Positions 1 through 7,917 of a stretch of 43,778 bases of DNA are shown here, in pieces; position 1 is the stretch's first letter; each line of letters begins with the position of its first letter. The stretch lies in NCBI GenBank assembly GCA_002085035.1, contig MZGM01000001.1:1-43778 (forward strand), written 5' to 3'. Under the pieces are notes generated by a model. It did no database searches. It was not told where the DNA came from and saw only the letters and a program-made list of their open reading frames with translations. The DNA is from Candidatus Zhuqueibacterota bacterium 4484_219. GTDB taxonomy: Bacteria; Zhuqueibacterota; JdFR-76; 4484-219. A program made the translations under genes and the position numbers.

Positions 1-156
1 ATTGGTGAGGTGCGTAAAAATCGTTTGTTGCAGTCTTTTGGTTCGATAGAGAAAATCAAGCAAGCGTCGGTCGAAGAGTTGGTCAAAGTTGGAGTTATTC
101 CTAAAAATGTAGCCGAAAAAGTGTGGAAGTATTTTCATCCACAGTCAAGTGAGTGA
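1..156 (+). CDS. uvrC: UvrC C-terminal end (excinuclease ABC subunit C), partial
   Basis: The window opens inside a reading frame that runs from base 1 to a TGA at 154-156, giving 51 residues. The text resembles the C-terminal helix-hairpin-helix domain of UvrC: a first hairpin with RKNRLLQSFGSIEKI, then ASVEELVKVGVIPKNVAEKV, which matches the family pattern of LLxxFGSxxxIxxAS followed by ELxxVxGIxxxxAxxI. In UvrC this domain binds DNA at the bubble and is needed for the 5' incision in nucleotide excision repair. The start lies outside the window. The next gene's ribosome site (GAAGAGG) begins right after the stop, so uvrC and purL look co-transcribed. The assignment rests on a short piece only. 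Confidence 0.75.
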   Translation: MGEVRKNRLLQSFGSIEKIKQASVEELVKVGVIPKNVAEKVWKYFHPQSSE

Positions 157-166
157 AGAGGTGTTT

Positions 167-206
167 ATGAAAGAGCCTGAGGTAAATTTACAGTTAGCTT
201 TGGAGC
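167..206 (+). pseudogene. purL: Detached true start of purL, out of frame with the body
   Basis: ATG at 167 follows GAAGAGG with a 5-base gap and encodes MKEPEVNLQLALEHAG, which looks like the beginning of a PurL protein (family pattern: short helix, then GLTxxEYxxIxxxLGRxPNxxELG). Right after GCTGGG (codons Ala-Gly) the sequence jumps to GVFSVMWSEHC, but in a different frame. The connecting block LTxxEYxxI..LGRxPNxxE, about 23 residues, is absent. Read onward in its own frame, this start gives a short unrelated tail. Confidence 0.6.
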
Positions 207-2342
207 ATGCTGGGTGTTTTTTCTGTGATGTGGTCGGAACACTGCAGCTACAAAAATTCTCTGGTAATGCTTCGCACCTTACCTCGAGAAGGCGAAGCGT
301 TGTTAGTAAAAGCGGGTGAAGAGAATGCCGGACTGGTTGATATTGGGGACGGTCTGGCAGTGGCTTTTAAGATCGAAAGTCATAACCACCCCTCAGCAGT
401 GGAACCGTATCAAGGAGCAGCAACCGGAGTTGGTGGAATCATGCGTGATATTTTTGCTATGGGAGCTCGTCCAATTGCTGCTCTGGATTCACTGCGCTTC
501 GGACCATTGAGCGATAATCGGGTAAGATACCTGTTTGATGGAGTAGTACGGGGTATCGGCGATTATGGCAATTGTTTGGGAATCCCTACCGTGGCAGGCG
601 ATGTTTATTTTGAAAAGTCCTACCGTGGTAACCCACTGGTGAATGCTATGACGGTGGGGATTGTGCGTACTGATCGTTTGGCTCATGCTGTAGCAAGGGG
701 CGAAGGGAACCCCGTGTTTGTTATTGGCTCTTCTACTGGACGCGATGGTATTCATGGTGCTACTTTTGCCTCGGAAGAGATTACTGAGGAATCGGAAGAA
801 CGTCGTCCTCAAGTACAAGTAGGCGATCCGTTTACTGAAAAGCTAATTATGGAAGCTACCCTGGAGCTCATAGAGAATGGTTGCGTAGTAGGGGTGCAAG
901 ACATGGGTGCCGCTGGAATTACCAGTTCCGCCTCAGAAACTGCTGCCAAGGGTGGGGTTGGTATGGAGTTGGATTTGGACAAGGTGCCGCTGCGCGAAAA
1001 AGGAATGATTCCCTATGAAATCATGCTCTCGGAGTCACAGGAACGAATGTTGATTATTGCTAAAAAGGGACGGGAAGAAGATGTTAGACGGATTTGTGAT
1101 AAATGGGATTTGAACTGTGCTGAATTTGGACGAGTAACTTCTGATGGAATGCTACGAGTAAAGTGGCACGGTCAGGTGGTGGTAGAAATTCCTGCGCAGA
1201 GTTTGGCCGCTGGAGAAGGGGCTCCGGTTTACACCCGAGAAGCAGAAAAACCGGACTATATTGACAAACTTCGCAACTATGATTTCAACAAGCTCCCACA
1301 ACCAGAAGATTGTAATTTAGTGTTGCTATCGCTATTAGGGTCTCCAAATATTGCCAGTAAGGCTTGGGTTTTTGAGCAATATGATACTATGGTACAAACC
1401 AATACCGTCGTCTTACCTGGTGGGGATGCGGCAGTGCTACGCATCAAGGGAACGAATAAAGCCCTGGCTATGAAAACTGATTGTAATAGCTGTTATGTTT
1501 ACCTTAATCCACGACGTGGAGCTCAAATTGCTGTTGCAGAAGCAGCACGGAATGTAGCTTGTACAGGAGCTAAACCAGTGGCTATTACCAACTGTTTGAA
1601 TTTTGGCAATCCCTACAAACCAGACAATTATTGGCAATTTCAGGAAGCTGTATTGGGAATGGGAGAAGCCTGTCGTCAATTAAATACTCCGGTTACCGGG
1701 GGCAATGTGAGTTTTTACAATGAAAACCCAGATGGAGCTATTTATCCAACACCAGTTATCGGGATGATAGGAATTATGGATGATGTTCATTTGCACACAA
1801 CCACATGGTTTAAATCCCCCGGCGATTGGATTGTGCTTCTGGGAAGGAATAAAGGAGAAGTTGGTGGAAGTGAATATATTAAGATGGTTCACGATCTGAT
1901 AGCAGGGGATGCCCCAAGTTTAGACCTGAAATTTGAAAAACGATTACAGCAATTTCTCCTACAAGCTATCCATAATGGTTGGATTAAATCGGCACACGAT
2001 ACTGCAGAAGGTGGGTTGGCTGTTGCACTTGCAGAGTGTTGTTTTCTCGATCACGAGCATTGGGTAGGTGCAGAAATTAAACTTGGAGAAAATATGCGCA
2101 GCGATTTTTTGCTGTTCGCTGAAGATCAATCTCGTATTGTGGTGAGTGTAGCAGCAGAAGATCTAACTCATTTACAACAACTGGCAAAGAAGCAAGAGAT
2201 TCCTCTTCTGGTACTGGGTAAAGTCACAAATAACGCTCGTTTGCGAATTCATCATCGGGATAAATTGGTAATTGATTTGCCTATAGTACAAATGGCAGAT
2301 GTTTATTTCTCTGCCATTCAGAATGCGATGGAAATTTATTGA
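207..2342 (+). CDS. purL: Phosphoribosylformylglycinamidine synthase PurL (small type), N-terminus disrupted
   Basis: Catalytic subunit of FGAM synthase, the fourth step of de novo purine synthesis: FGAR plus glutamine-derived ammonia and ATP to FGAM, together with PurQ and PurS. The body is clear and complete: SVMWSEHCSY with the catalytic His near the start, FKIESHNHPSAVEPYQGAATGVGG (nucleotide and metal site; two overlapping conserved blocks), GRDGIHGATFASEE, QVGDPFTEK, QDMGAAGITSS, LSESQERM, and the second half with TDCNSCYVYLNP, TGGNVSFYNE and SAHDTAEGG. Length is 711 residues from the first in-frame ATG; small PurLs are usually about 730-745. That ATG has no Shine-Dalgarno sequence, and the proper start (167) is out of frame because roughly 70 bases of the N-terminal linker are missing. 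Function is sure by family; whether this copy is expressed as written is doubtful. Confidence 0.9.
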   Translation: MLGVFSVMWSEHCSYKNSLVMLRTLPREGEALLVKAGEENAGLVDIGDGLAVAFKIESHNHPSAVEPYQGAATGVGGIMRDIFAMGARPIAALDSLRFGPLSDNRVRYLFDGVVRGIGDYGNCLGIPTVAGDVYFEKSYRGNPLVNAMTVGIVRTDRLAHAVARGEGNPVFVIGSSTGRDGIHGATFASEEITEESEERRPQVQVGDPFTEKLIMEATLELIENGCVVGVQDMGAAGITSSASETAAKGGVGMELDLDKVPLREKGMIPYEIMLSESQERMLIIAKKGREEDVRRICDKWDLNCAEFGRVTSDGMLRVKWHGQVVVEIPAQSLAAGEGAPVYTREAEKPDYIDKLRNYDFNKLPQPEDCNLVLLSLLGSPNIASKAWVFEQYDTMVQTNTVVLPGGDAAVLRIKGTNKALAMKTDCNSCYVYLNPRRGAQIAVAEAARNVACTGAKPVAITNCLNFGNPYKPDNYWQFQEAVLGMGEACRQLNTPVTGGNVSFYNENPDGAIYPTPVIGMIGIMDDVHLHTTTWFKSPGDWIVLLGRNKGEVGGSEYIKMVHDLIAGDAPSLDLKFEKRLQQFLLQAIHNGWIKSAHDTAEGGLAVALAECCFLDHEHWVGAEIKLGENMRSDFLLFAEDQSRIVVSVAAEDLTHLQQLAKKQEIPLLVLGKVTNNARLRIHHRDKLVIDLPIVQMADVYFSAIQNAMEIY

Positions 2343-2610
2343 TTCCAGATAAAGATAAGGCGTGAAGTATGAATGTTAACACAATGTCTTGATGCTAATT
2401 GGAATGTTACTAATTGTAGTATGACCAGTGGTGAAAGCTTTTGCAACTTTGTAAGTTATTAGTTTTAAAGGCCTAATGGTTGGTTGCTGGCTTTTTAATT
2501 TCCAGCCATGAATAGCAGGGATAAATGTAGCGATTCAGAATTTCTGAATAATTCAGGCTAAATCGAGAGCCTCTGCGAAACTTTTTAACCTGAAAATGGA
2601 GAGGTGGAGG

Positions 2611-3255
2611 ATGAAGGAGCATTTTTTTCTCCGTTACATTCGCAACAAATTCATTGCAGGATTGGTTACCTTTGTCCCTTTCGTGATTACCTTCTGGGTT
2701 TTGAAGGGAGTATTTAATTTTGTTGATGGTCTTCTGGGGCCAGAGGTCTCTCGTTTTATTGGTCGCCAGATTCCCGGGGTAGGCATTGTTGCCACTATAG
2801 TATTAGTTTTTATCCTTGGGGTGTTGACTACTAACTTCATTGGGCGTTCCCTTTTGCATCTCGGGGAACGAATCATAGCTAAAATCCCTTTTATCAAGAC
2901 CCTTTACGATAGTGTTAAGCAGCTCATCACTGCTATCGCCGTATCGAGGCGAAAAGAATTCCAGAATGTAGTACTTATAGAATATCCCCGTAGAGGTGCT
3001 TATGTAATCGGGTTTTCTACTAAGGAGTGTACTGGTGAACTTCAGCAGGAGACCGAACAGACAGTAGTAAGTATTTTCGTACCTTCCACACCAAATCCGA
3101 CTACCGGCATGTTGGTATTTGTGCCGAAAGAGGATGTAATAAAGTTAGCTATGAGTGTTGAGGAGGCCATGAAGGTAATAATTTCTGGTGGTATTGTGAT
3201 CCCACCAACTCAATTGAGACGCAATCCAAATTACTTACCAGATGAAAAATCGTGA
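2611..3255 (+). CDS. DUF502 family membrane protein
   Basis: The product is about 214 residues and matches the DUF502 family of inner-membrane proteins of unknown function. It has a basic start (RYIRNKFIAG), a first membrane helix (LVTFVPFVITFWVLKGVF), a second (GIVATIVLVFILGVLTTNF), the family signature IPFIKTLYDSVKQL, and a soluble C-terminal part with VVLIEYPRRGAYVIGF and STPNPTTGMLVFVP. I prefer the ATG at 2611, since GAGAGG lies upstream of it; the ATG at 2596 has no ribosome site and would add MERWR. The 253 bases before it, back to purL, hold no convincing gene; a small hairpin with arms AGGCT and AGCCT lies around 2555-2572. No partner suggests a specific role. Confidence 0.85.
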   Translation: MKEHFFLRYIRNKFIAGLVTFVPFVITFWVLKGVFNFVDGLLGPEVSRFIGRQIPGVGIVATIVLVFILGVLTTNFIGRSLLHLGERIIAKIPFIKTLYDSVKQLITAIAVSRRKEFQNVVLIEYPRRGAYVIGFSTKECTGELQQETEQTVVSIFVPSTPNPTTGMLVFVPKEDVIKLAMSVEEAMKVIISGGIVIPPTQLRRNPNYLPDEKS

Positions 3256-3285
3256 GTAGTTTTTTAGTTCAAGGGAGATAAATTA

Positions 3286-3366
3286 ATGAAATTTACCTTG
3301 ACTCTTTGTAATATTTTTATTTATTTTGTAATATCCTCGTTTCAGACAAAGGGCGAAATCTGTTGA
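3286..3366 (+). CDS. Small leader-like ORF, 26 codons, hydrophobic
   Basis: ATG at 3286 follows AAGGGAGA (3271-3278) at normal spacing and encodes 26 residues with a signal-like hydrophobic centre (LTLCNIFIYFVISSF). Its TGA overlaps the ATG of the next gene (TGATG at 3364-3368), the usual layout for translational coupling. It resembles no family I know. It may be a coupling leader, a tiny membrane peptide, or the stub of a lost signal peptide. Support is only the ribosome site, the overlap and the composition. Confidence 0.35.
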   Translation: MKFTLTLCNIFIYFVISSFQTKGEIC

Positions 3367-5369
3367 TGACAGAGAAAATCAAAAATATTCTCTACCTGGG
3401 CAAGGACGAAAAGTTTGCTCACTCTTTGAAGCGCATGATGCAACTTTATCGTCAAGATTTTCGTCTCCATGTTAATACCTCCCTGAATCAACTACCGCAG
3501 ACCTTAGAAGGAAAACTATATGACGCTATTCTTTTCGATACTCAGTTTTTGAGCGATGATGGCCAAGCTTTACTGCACCAGATTTACAGATTAGCTGCTA
3601 AATTCCCTGTAATTTTTATCGTGGACAAAGACAATGAAACTGTGGGAAGACAAGCAATGGAAAATGGCGTCTTTGATTATCTGATCAAAGTAGATGGGGT
3701 TTTGACTGCCCTTCCTTTTACGGTAGAAAGGGCTCTGGAGCATCGGCCGACTTCCTTGCAGTTGTCAACTGTTTCTCAGGAAGATGAAAAAGTCGAACCG
3801 GAAACCGGGTTTTTTGAAATCAATGAACACGGTCGGATTATCTTTTTTGATGATAATTTTGAAAAGATGCTGGGGCTTTCACATAGAGAACTTTATCAAA
3901 GCTATATTTCTGATTTCATCAGTGAAGAAGATCGCGATTTTTACTACCGATGGCAAACGGAGCAATCCCCGGGAAATAAGGAGGGCTTTTATCTGCGTAC
4001 ACAAATCATTCATCCTGAAAAAGGTGTTGTACCAGTGGAATTGAGGCTTTCCCCTTATGAACAAGGAACCGGGCTGTTTTCTGGCTATCGGGGAATTTTG
4101 CGTATAGTACAGCCTGCCCAGCATGAAAAAGTTGCCAAAGAGACATTGCCAAATCTGGATTTTTTCGAAGAGCTCTACGAGCTAAACAAACATCTTCGAA
4201 AAGGTCTGAGTCAGCTTTTTCTTATGAAACTTACTGAAATCCCCAAAAAATATTTTGGGTTCAAAACCGCCAGCCTCTATTTGTATGATCCTTTAGCCAA
4301 TAACTATCGCAAGGAGATTACTCTTAGTGAGGAAGAAACCAATGCGGATCATCTTAGCGTAGATTTCTTTACTGGTGAAGCAATTAAATCACTTTTTGCT
4401 CAGAATCAATTTACCCAGTTTGCTCATCAGAGTCTTTTTAGTGATGTTGAACGTGCCAAGTTGCTTGGTTCCAAAGAGAAGGGATTATTTGAAAAATTGC
4501 AATGGCAAGAAGGAAAGGCGTGGAATAAGGGTGATCGTTTGTTTTTAAATCTTAAAGGTACCAATGATCAAATTTTTGGATTCATTGTTTTGGAAAACCC
4601 TGCCTCCGGAACAATTCCCTCCAGTGCCATCTTGCAACAGGCAAAACTCTACATCATTTTTGCATCCAGCTTGTTTGAAGGTTTTGATCGTTATTCTGTA
4701 ATAGAGAAAAAACACAGGCGGTTAAAGCAAATTTTTACTCTGTTTGGAGCATATAGTCTCGAATTGCCATTGGAAAATTTACTGCGTGAAATTGTATGGT
4801 TGGTCAAGTTTTCTTTTGGCTATCGGTTGGTAATATTGGGGATTTTGACTCGTAGTACTCGACGATTGGAGTTGAAAGCAGTAGCTATTGAAGACAAAGA
4901 AAAAGCGCAGGTTTTGAAACGACTGCATTTTTCTATTGGGCAAATTGCTAACTACATGCGCGAACAATTCAGGATCAGTCGTTCTTATTTTATCACTCAA
5001 AAGCAGAATGTTTTCTATTTGATCAAAAGGATTTACGGGCTTCCTGTTTCCAATTATAAGCAGCAGAAACGTTGGTATTACGAGGATGTGCTATTAGTAC
5101 CTCTCTATTCATCAAAGAATAAGATCATAGGCTTTTTCATCATTGATGATCCCGAAGACCACTCGAAACCAGACTTAGAAATTATTCAAATGTTGGAAAA
5201 AATTGCCCAAATGGTTGCAGTCCATGTTGAGAACAAGGTGGTTTTTACCCAACTCCAACAATATTATCTTAAGTTACAGAAAAACAATCGGAATAATGGC
5301 CAGTTAGATGCTCAAAAAAATAGTAAGGGGGGTATTCGTAATATTTTGAAAATCATCAACTTATATTAA
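3366..5369 (+). CDS. Receiver-PAS-GAF signalling protein, no output domain seen
   Basis: A soluble protein of about 667 residues. Residues 1-125 look like a response-regulator receiver: NILYLGKDEKF strand, AILFDTQFL with the likely phospho-Asp, and VFDYLIK for the beta-5 region. The early acidic pair is weak, so phosphorylation is uncertain. Residues about 145-240 are a PAS domain (FFEINEHGRIIFFDDNFEKM, LGLSHRELY). The rest, about 260-640, reads as two GAF-like domains, the second with a typical ending (IAQMVAVHVENKVVF). No kinase, GGDEF, phosphatase or DNA-binding domain follows, so it may act as a sensor adaptor. Its C-terminal end (RNILKIINLY) may really belong to the signal peptide of the downstream DUF362 gene, as described there. 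Confidence 0.7.
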   Translation: MTEKIKNILYLGKDEKFAHSLKRMMQLYRQDFRLHVNTSLNQLPQTLEGKLYDAILFDTQFLSDDGQALLHQIYRLAAKFPVIFIVDKDNETVGRQAMENGVFDYLIKVDGVLTALPFTVERALEHRPTSLQLSTVSQEDEKVEPETGFFEINEHGRIIFFDDNFEKMLGLSHRELYQSYISDFISEEDRDFYYRWQTEQSPGNKEGFYLRTQIIHPEKGVVPVELRLSPYEQGTGLFSGYRGILRIVQPAQHEKVAKETLPNLDFFEELYELNKHLRKGLSQLFLMKLTEIPKKYFGFKTASLYLYDPLANNYRKEITLSEEETNADHLSVDFFTGEAIKSLFAQNQFTQFAHQSLFSDVERAKLLGSKEKGLFEKLQWQEGKAWNKGDRLFLNLKGTNDQIFGFIVLENPASGTIPSSAILQQAKLYIIFASSLFEGFDRYSVIEKKHRRLKQIFTLFGAYSLELPLENLLREIVWLVKFSFGYRLVILGILTRSTRRLELKAVAIEDKEKAQVLKRLHFSIGQIANYMREQFRISRSYFITQKQNVFYLIKRIYGLPVSNYKQQKRWYYEDVLLVPLYSSKNKIIGFFIIDDPEDHSKPDLEIIQMLEKIAQMVAVHVENKVVFTQLQQYYLKLQKNNRNNGQLDAQKNSKGGIRNILKIINLY

Positions 5370-5425
5370 CATCAGCTGCAGCAGGAGGATGTGCTCCTTC
5401 TCTCTCCAGAGCACGGGTTGTCATT

Positions 5426-6298
5426 GTGCAATCTGACAGCGTCCGTACGACAAAAAATCGATTTGATGCCAAAGTGGTTGAAAAAGTACTCGATGAAGGA
5501 CTGCGGGCGTTATTTCACGGGGGGACCAGTACTTCGATTTGGCGACAACTTTTTAGTTCTGAAGATGTAGTGGCAATAAAGCTGAACTGCATCGCAGGGA
5601 GGGGGTTATCATCAAATAAAGAAGTAGTTCGAGCGATTGTTTCAGGTTTACGTTCTGCCGGGGTGAAAAGTGAAAACATTATCCTTTTTGATCGTATGGG
5701 TCAGGACTTACGACGTGCTGGTTATCGGATTTCTACAGTAAGGGGGCAGGTTCGATGTGTTGGAAATGATCGTATTGGTTATTCCAGAGATCTGCTGATG
5801 CACAAATCTATTGGTAGCATGGTTAGTCGTGTAGTCAGTGAATATGCTACCGCCATTATTAATGTGCCAGTACTTAAGGATCACGGCATTGCAGGAGTAA
5901 GCATAGGAATGAAAAACTTCTTCGGTGTTATTCATAATCCTAATAAATATCACATAAATGCTTGTGACCCTTATGTGGCTGATCTTTGCAGTCATCCCTG
6001 GATCAAAGATAAATTGCGATTGACAATCTGTGATGCTTTGACAGCACAGTTTGAGGGCGGTCCGCCGTACATGCCTCAGTGGGCTTGGCCTTTTAACGGA
6101 CTTTTGATTTCCCAGGACATGGTAGCTCTCGATTATGTGGGCTGGCAAATTATCGAAAAAAAACGTAAACAAGCTGGACTGAAATCGCTGCGGGAGGTAG
6201 GACGGGAACCAAAGTACATCTTAACTGCCGCTGATCAGGATCATCGCCTGGGCGTTGCAGATCTAAAATCGATTGAAATTAAACAATTAAAGATTTGA
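5426..6298 (+). CDS. DUF362 family protein, probably exported, signal peptide broken by a frameshift
   Basis: DUF362 proteins are of unsettled function, often with iron-sulfur domains or Tat/lipoprotein signals. Visible family features are VVAIKLNCIAGRGLSSNKEVV, SAGVKSENIILFDR, AIINVPVLKDHGIAGVSIGMKNFFG, and VALDYVGWQIIEKKR. GTG at 5426 is only the first usable start in this frame. Upstream in the same frame, from about 5366, the text reads LTSAAAGGCAPSLSRARVVIV, a typical lipoprotein or Tat signal end, with no start codon. In the frame one base off, just before it, stands RNILKIINLY. One extra T in the TT at 5366-5367 joins them into a full signal peptide ending at a lipobox-like AGGC. The mature part appears complete. 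It lies 60 bases before the MEMO-AMMECR1 fusion, which may be its functional partner. Confidence 0.75.
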   Translation: MQSDSVRTTKNRFDAKVVEKVLDEGLRALFHGGTSTSIWRQLFSSEDVVAIKLNCIAGRGLSSNKEVVRAIVSGLRSAGVKSENIILFDRMGQDLRRAGYRISTVRGQVRCVGNDRIGYSRDLLMHKSIGSMVSRVVSEYATAIINVPVLKDHGIAGVSIGMKNFFGVIHNPNKYHINACDPYVADLCSHPWIKDKLRLTICDALTAQFEGGPPYMPQWAWPFNGLLISQDMVALDYVGWQIIEKKRKQAGLKSLREVGREPKYILTAADQDHRLGVADLKSIEIKQLKI

Positions 6299-6333
6299 TA
6301 ACATGCCCACAACTCAAAGCAGTGGTCATGTTA
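6299..6333 (+). other. Stem-loop directly after the DUF362 stop
   Basis: Arms TAACATGCCCAC and GTGGTCATGTTA pair over 12 positions with one mismatch around an 11-base loop (AACTCAAAGCA). It starts on the base after the stop codon. No T run follows, so it is not a standard intrinsic terminator; it could protect the 3' end or pause transcription. A similar hairpin with a related loop stands at 24021-24053. Confidence 0.45.
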
Positions 6334-6358
6334 AAATGTAGCTTGCAAGGAGTGTATT

Positions 6359-7867
6359 ATGAAAAGAACTACTTTTGTTTTATCAGTGTGTTTGCTATTG
6401 TTCTTTTCTATTATGAATTTTTGTGTGTCTTGTAACTCTCAGGAGAAGGACATTCGCAGACCAGCGGTGGCTGGTCAGTTTTACCCTGCCTCGGCCACTG
6501 ACTTGCGAAAACAAATACAACAGTTTTTTCAGGCGGCAAAACTTGTATCCGTACCAGGAAGAATAGTAGGGATGATTTCACCCCATGCAGGATACATTTA
6601 CTCCGGCTGGGTAGCAGCTCATGGATATCGACAGCTTGAAGGGAAAAAATACGAAACAGTTATCATCATTGCTCCCAGCCACTTTGAAACTTTTTCCGAG
6701 ATTTCTGTCTATCCCAGAGGTGGTTACGAAACCCCATTAGGTGTTGTATTTGTTGATGAGGAAATGGCGGAAAAAATCGCTGCCCAAAGTTCTCGCATCA
6801 TTCTTTCCAACAAGGGGCATCGTCAGGAACACCTCATTCAACGGGAACACGCTGTGGAAGTACAGATTCCTTTCCTGCAAATGGTATTAAAAGACTTTAA
6901 AATCGTACCTATTGTGATGGGTAATCAAAGTTACGAAAATTCACAAACGTTAGGAAATGCCATTGCTAAAGCGGCAAAAGGCCATAATGTTTTAATTGTA
7001 GCCAGTTCCGATTTGTCACACTATCATCCCTATCAGGAAGCAGTGGACATTGACAGTCGGTTAATCTCTTACGTCGAGAAGTTTGATTTTTCGGGATTGG
7101 CTGAGGCTATTTCAAAACGGGAAGTAGAAGCATGCGGGGGCGGCCCCATCGTTGCCACTATGATTGCTGCAGAAAAATTAGGAGCAAAGAAAGTAAAGAT
7201 TTTGAACTATGCTAATTCTGGAGACACTATGGGCGATAAGTCCAGAGTGGTAGGCTACTTATCAGCAGTATTCTATCGGCAGATGGAAAAAAATCCAAAG
7301 AAAAAGGAAGTTGGAATTGACCTGGGTTTGTCAAAAAAGGATCAAGAGCAACTTTTGGAGATTGCCAAAAAAACAATTGTTTGCTGTGTAAAAGGGGAGC
7401 CGATTCCCAAGTTTGAGGTAAGTTCCCCAAAGTTATTAGAGAAACGGGGCGCATTTGTTACTATTACTAAGTACGGACGTTTAAGAGGGTGTATTGGTTC
7501 CATTTTGCCAACGAAGTCTCTCTATCAAACGGTTCAGGAGGTTGCAGAGTCGGCAGCATTGCATGATCCTCGTTTTCCACCTGTTCGGCCTGATGAGTTA
7601 GAATATCTGAAAGTAGAAATTTCAGTATTGACTGTACCCCAAAAAATCCAGTCTATTGATGAGATCGAAGTTGGCAAACATGGGTTAATAATCAGAAAAG
7701 GGTACTCGCAAGGTTTGCTTCTGCCCCAAGTGGCGACTGATTATGGTTGGGACAGGGAAGAATTTTTACGAGCAACTTGTCGCAAAGCAGGGCTGCCTAC
7801 CGATGCTTGGAAACAGCCGGATACAGAGATATTTGTATTTTCCGCCGAGGTATTTGGAGAAGAATGA
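6359..7867 (+). CDS. MEMO-AMMECR1 fusion (AmmeMemoRadiSam proteins B and A), predicted lipoprotein
   Basis: Two domains in one 502-residue chain. Residues about 32-305 are MEMO-like: RRPAVAGQFYP, GMISPHAGYIYSG, IIIAPSHF, EHAVEVQIPFLQ, VASSDLSHYH and ACGGGPIVATM, including the conserved His residues of the extradiol-dioxygenase-like fold. Residues about 320-502 are AMMECR1: GAFVTITKYGRLRGCIGS (LRGCIG is the family hallmark), SAALHDPRFPPV, LLLPQVA, WDREEFL. The start MKRTTFVLSVCLLLFFSIMN and a CVSC site make it a likely lipoprotein. The AmmeMemoRadiSam system pairs these domains with a radical SAM enzyme, which is not in this window; its function is unproven. The ATG at 6359 follows AAGGAG at good spacing. 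The upstream DUF362 gene is probably in the same transcript. Confidence 0.88.
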   Translation: MKRTTFVLSVCLLLFFSIMNFCVSCNSQEKDIRRPAVAGQFYPASATDLRKQIQQFFQAAKLVSVPGRIVGMISPHAGYIYSGWVAAHGYRQLEGKKYETVIIIAPSHFETFSEISVYPRGGYETPLGVVFVDEEMAEKIAAQSSRIILSNKGHRQEHLIQREHAVEVQIPFLQMVLKDFKIVPIVMGNQSYENSQTLGNAIAKAAKGHNVLIVASSDLSHYHPYQEAVDIDSRLISYVEKFDFSGLAEAISKREVEACGGGPIVATMIAAEKLGAKKVKILNYANSGDTMGDKSRVVGYLSAVFYRQMEKNPKKKEVGIDLGLSKKDQEQLLEIAKKTIVCCVKGEPIPKFEVSSPKLLEKRGAFVTITKYGRLRGCIGSILPTKSLYQTVQEVAESAALHDPRFPPVRPDELEYLKVEISVLTVPQKIQSIDEIEVGKHGLIIRKGYSQGLLLPQVATDYGWDREEFLRATCRKAGLPTDAWKQPDTEIFVFSAEVFGEE

Positions 7868-7917
7868 TTAGAAACACCCAGAGTAACAATACGTATTTTA
7901 GAGTGATGTGAAATTGT

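Noticed and set aside
2343..2595. A possible small RNA or promoter between purL and the DUF502 gene
   Set aside because: Only weak 5-pair hairpins and one poor match (TTGCAA-17-TTTAAA) are visible; nothing separates it from AT-rich spacer.
3363..5369. A programmed frameshift joining the receiver-PAS-GAF gene to the DUF362 gene
   Set aside because: No slippery heptamer or downstream structure is evident, and a cytoplasmic sensor fused to a signal peptide makes little sense; a missing base is simpler.
5708..6172. A 154-codon open frame on the minus strand
   Set aside because: It is opposite the DUF362 gene, which carries clear family motifs; composition looks like a frame shadow.
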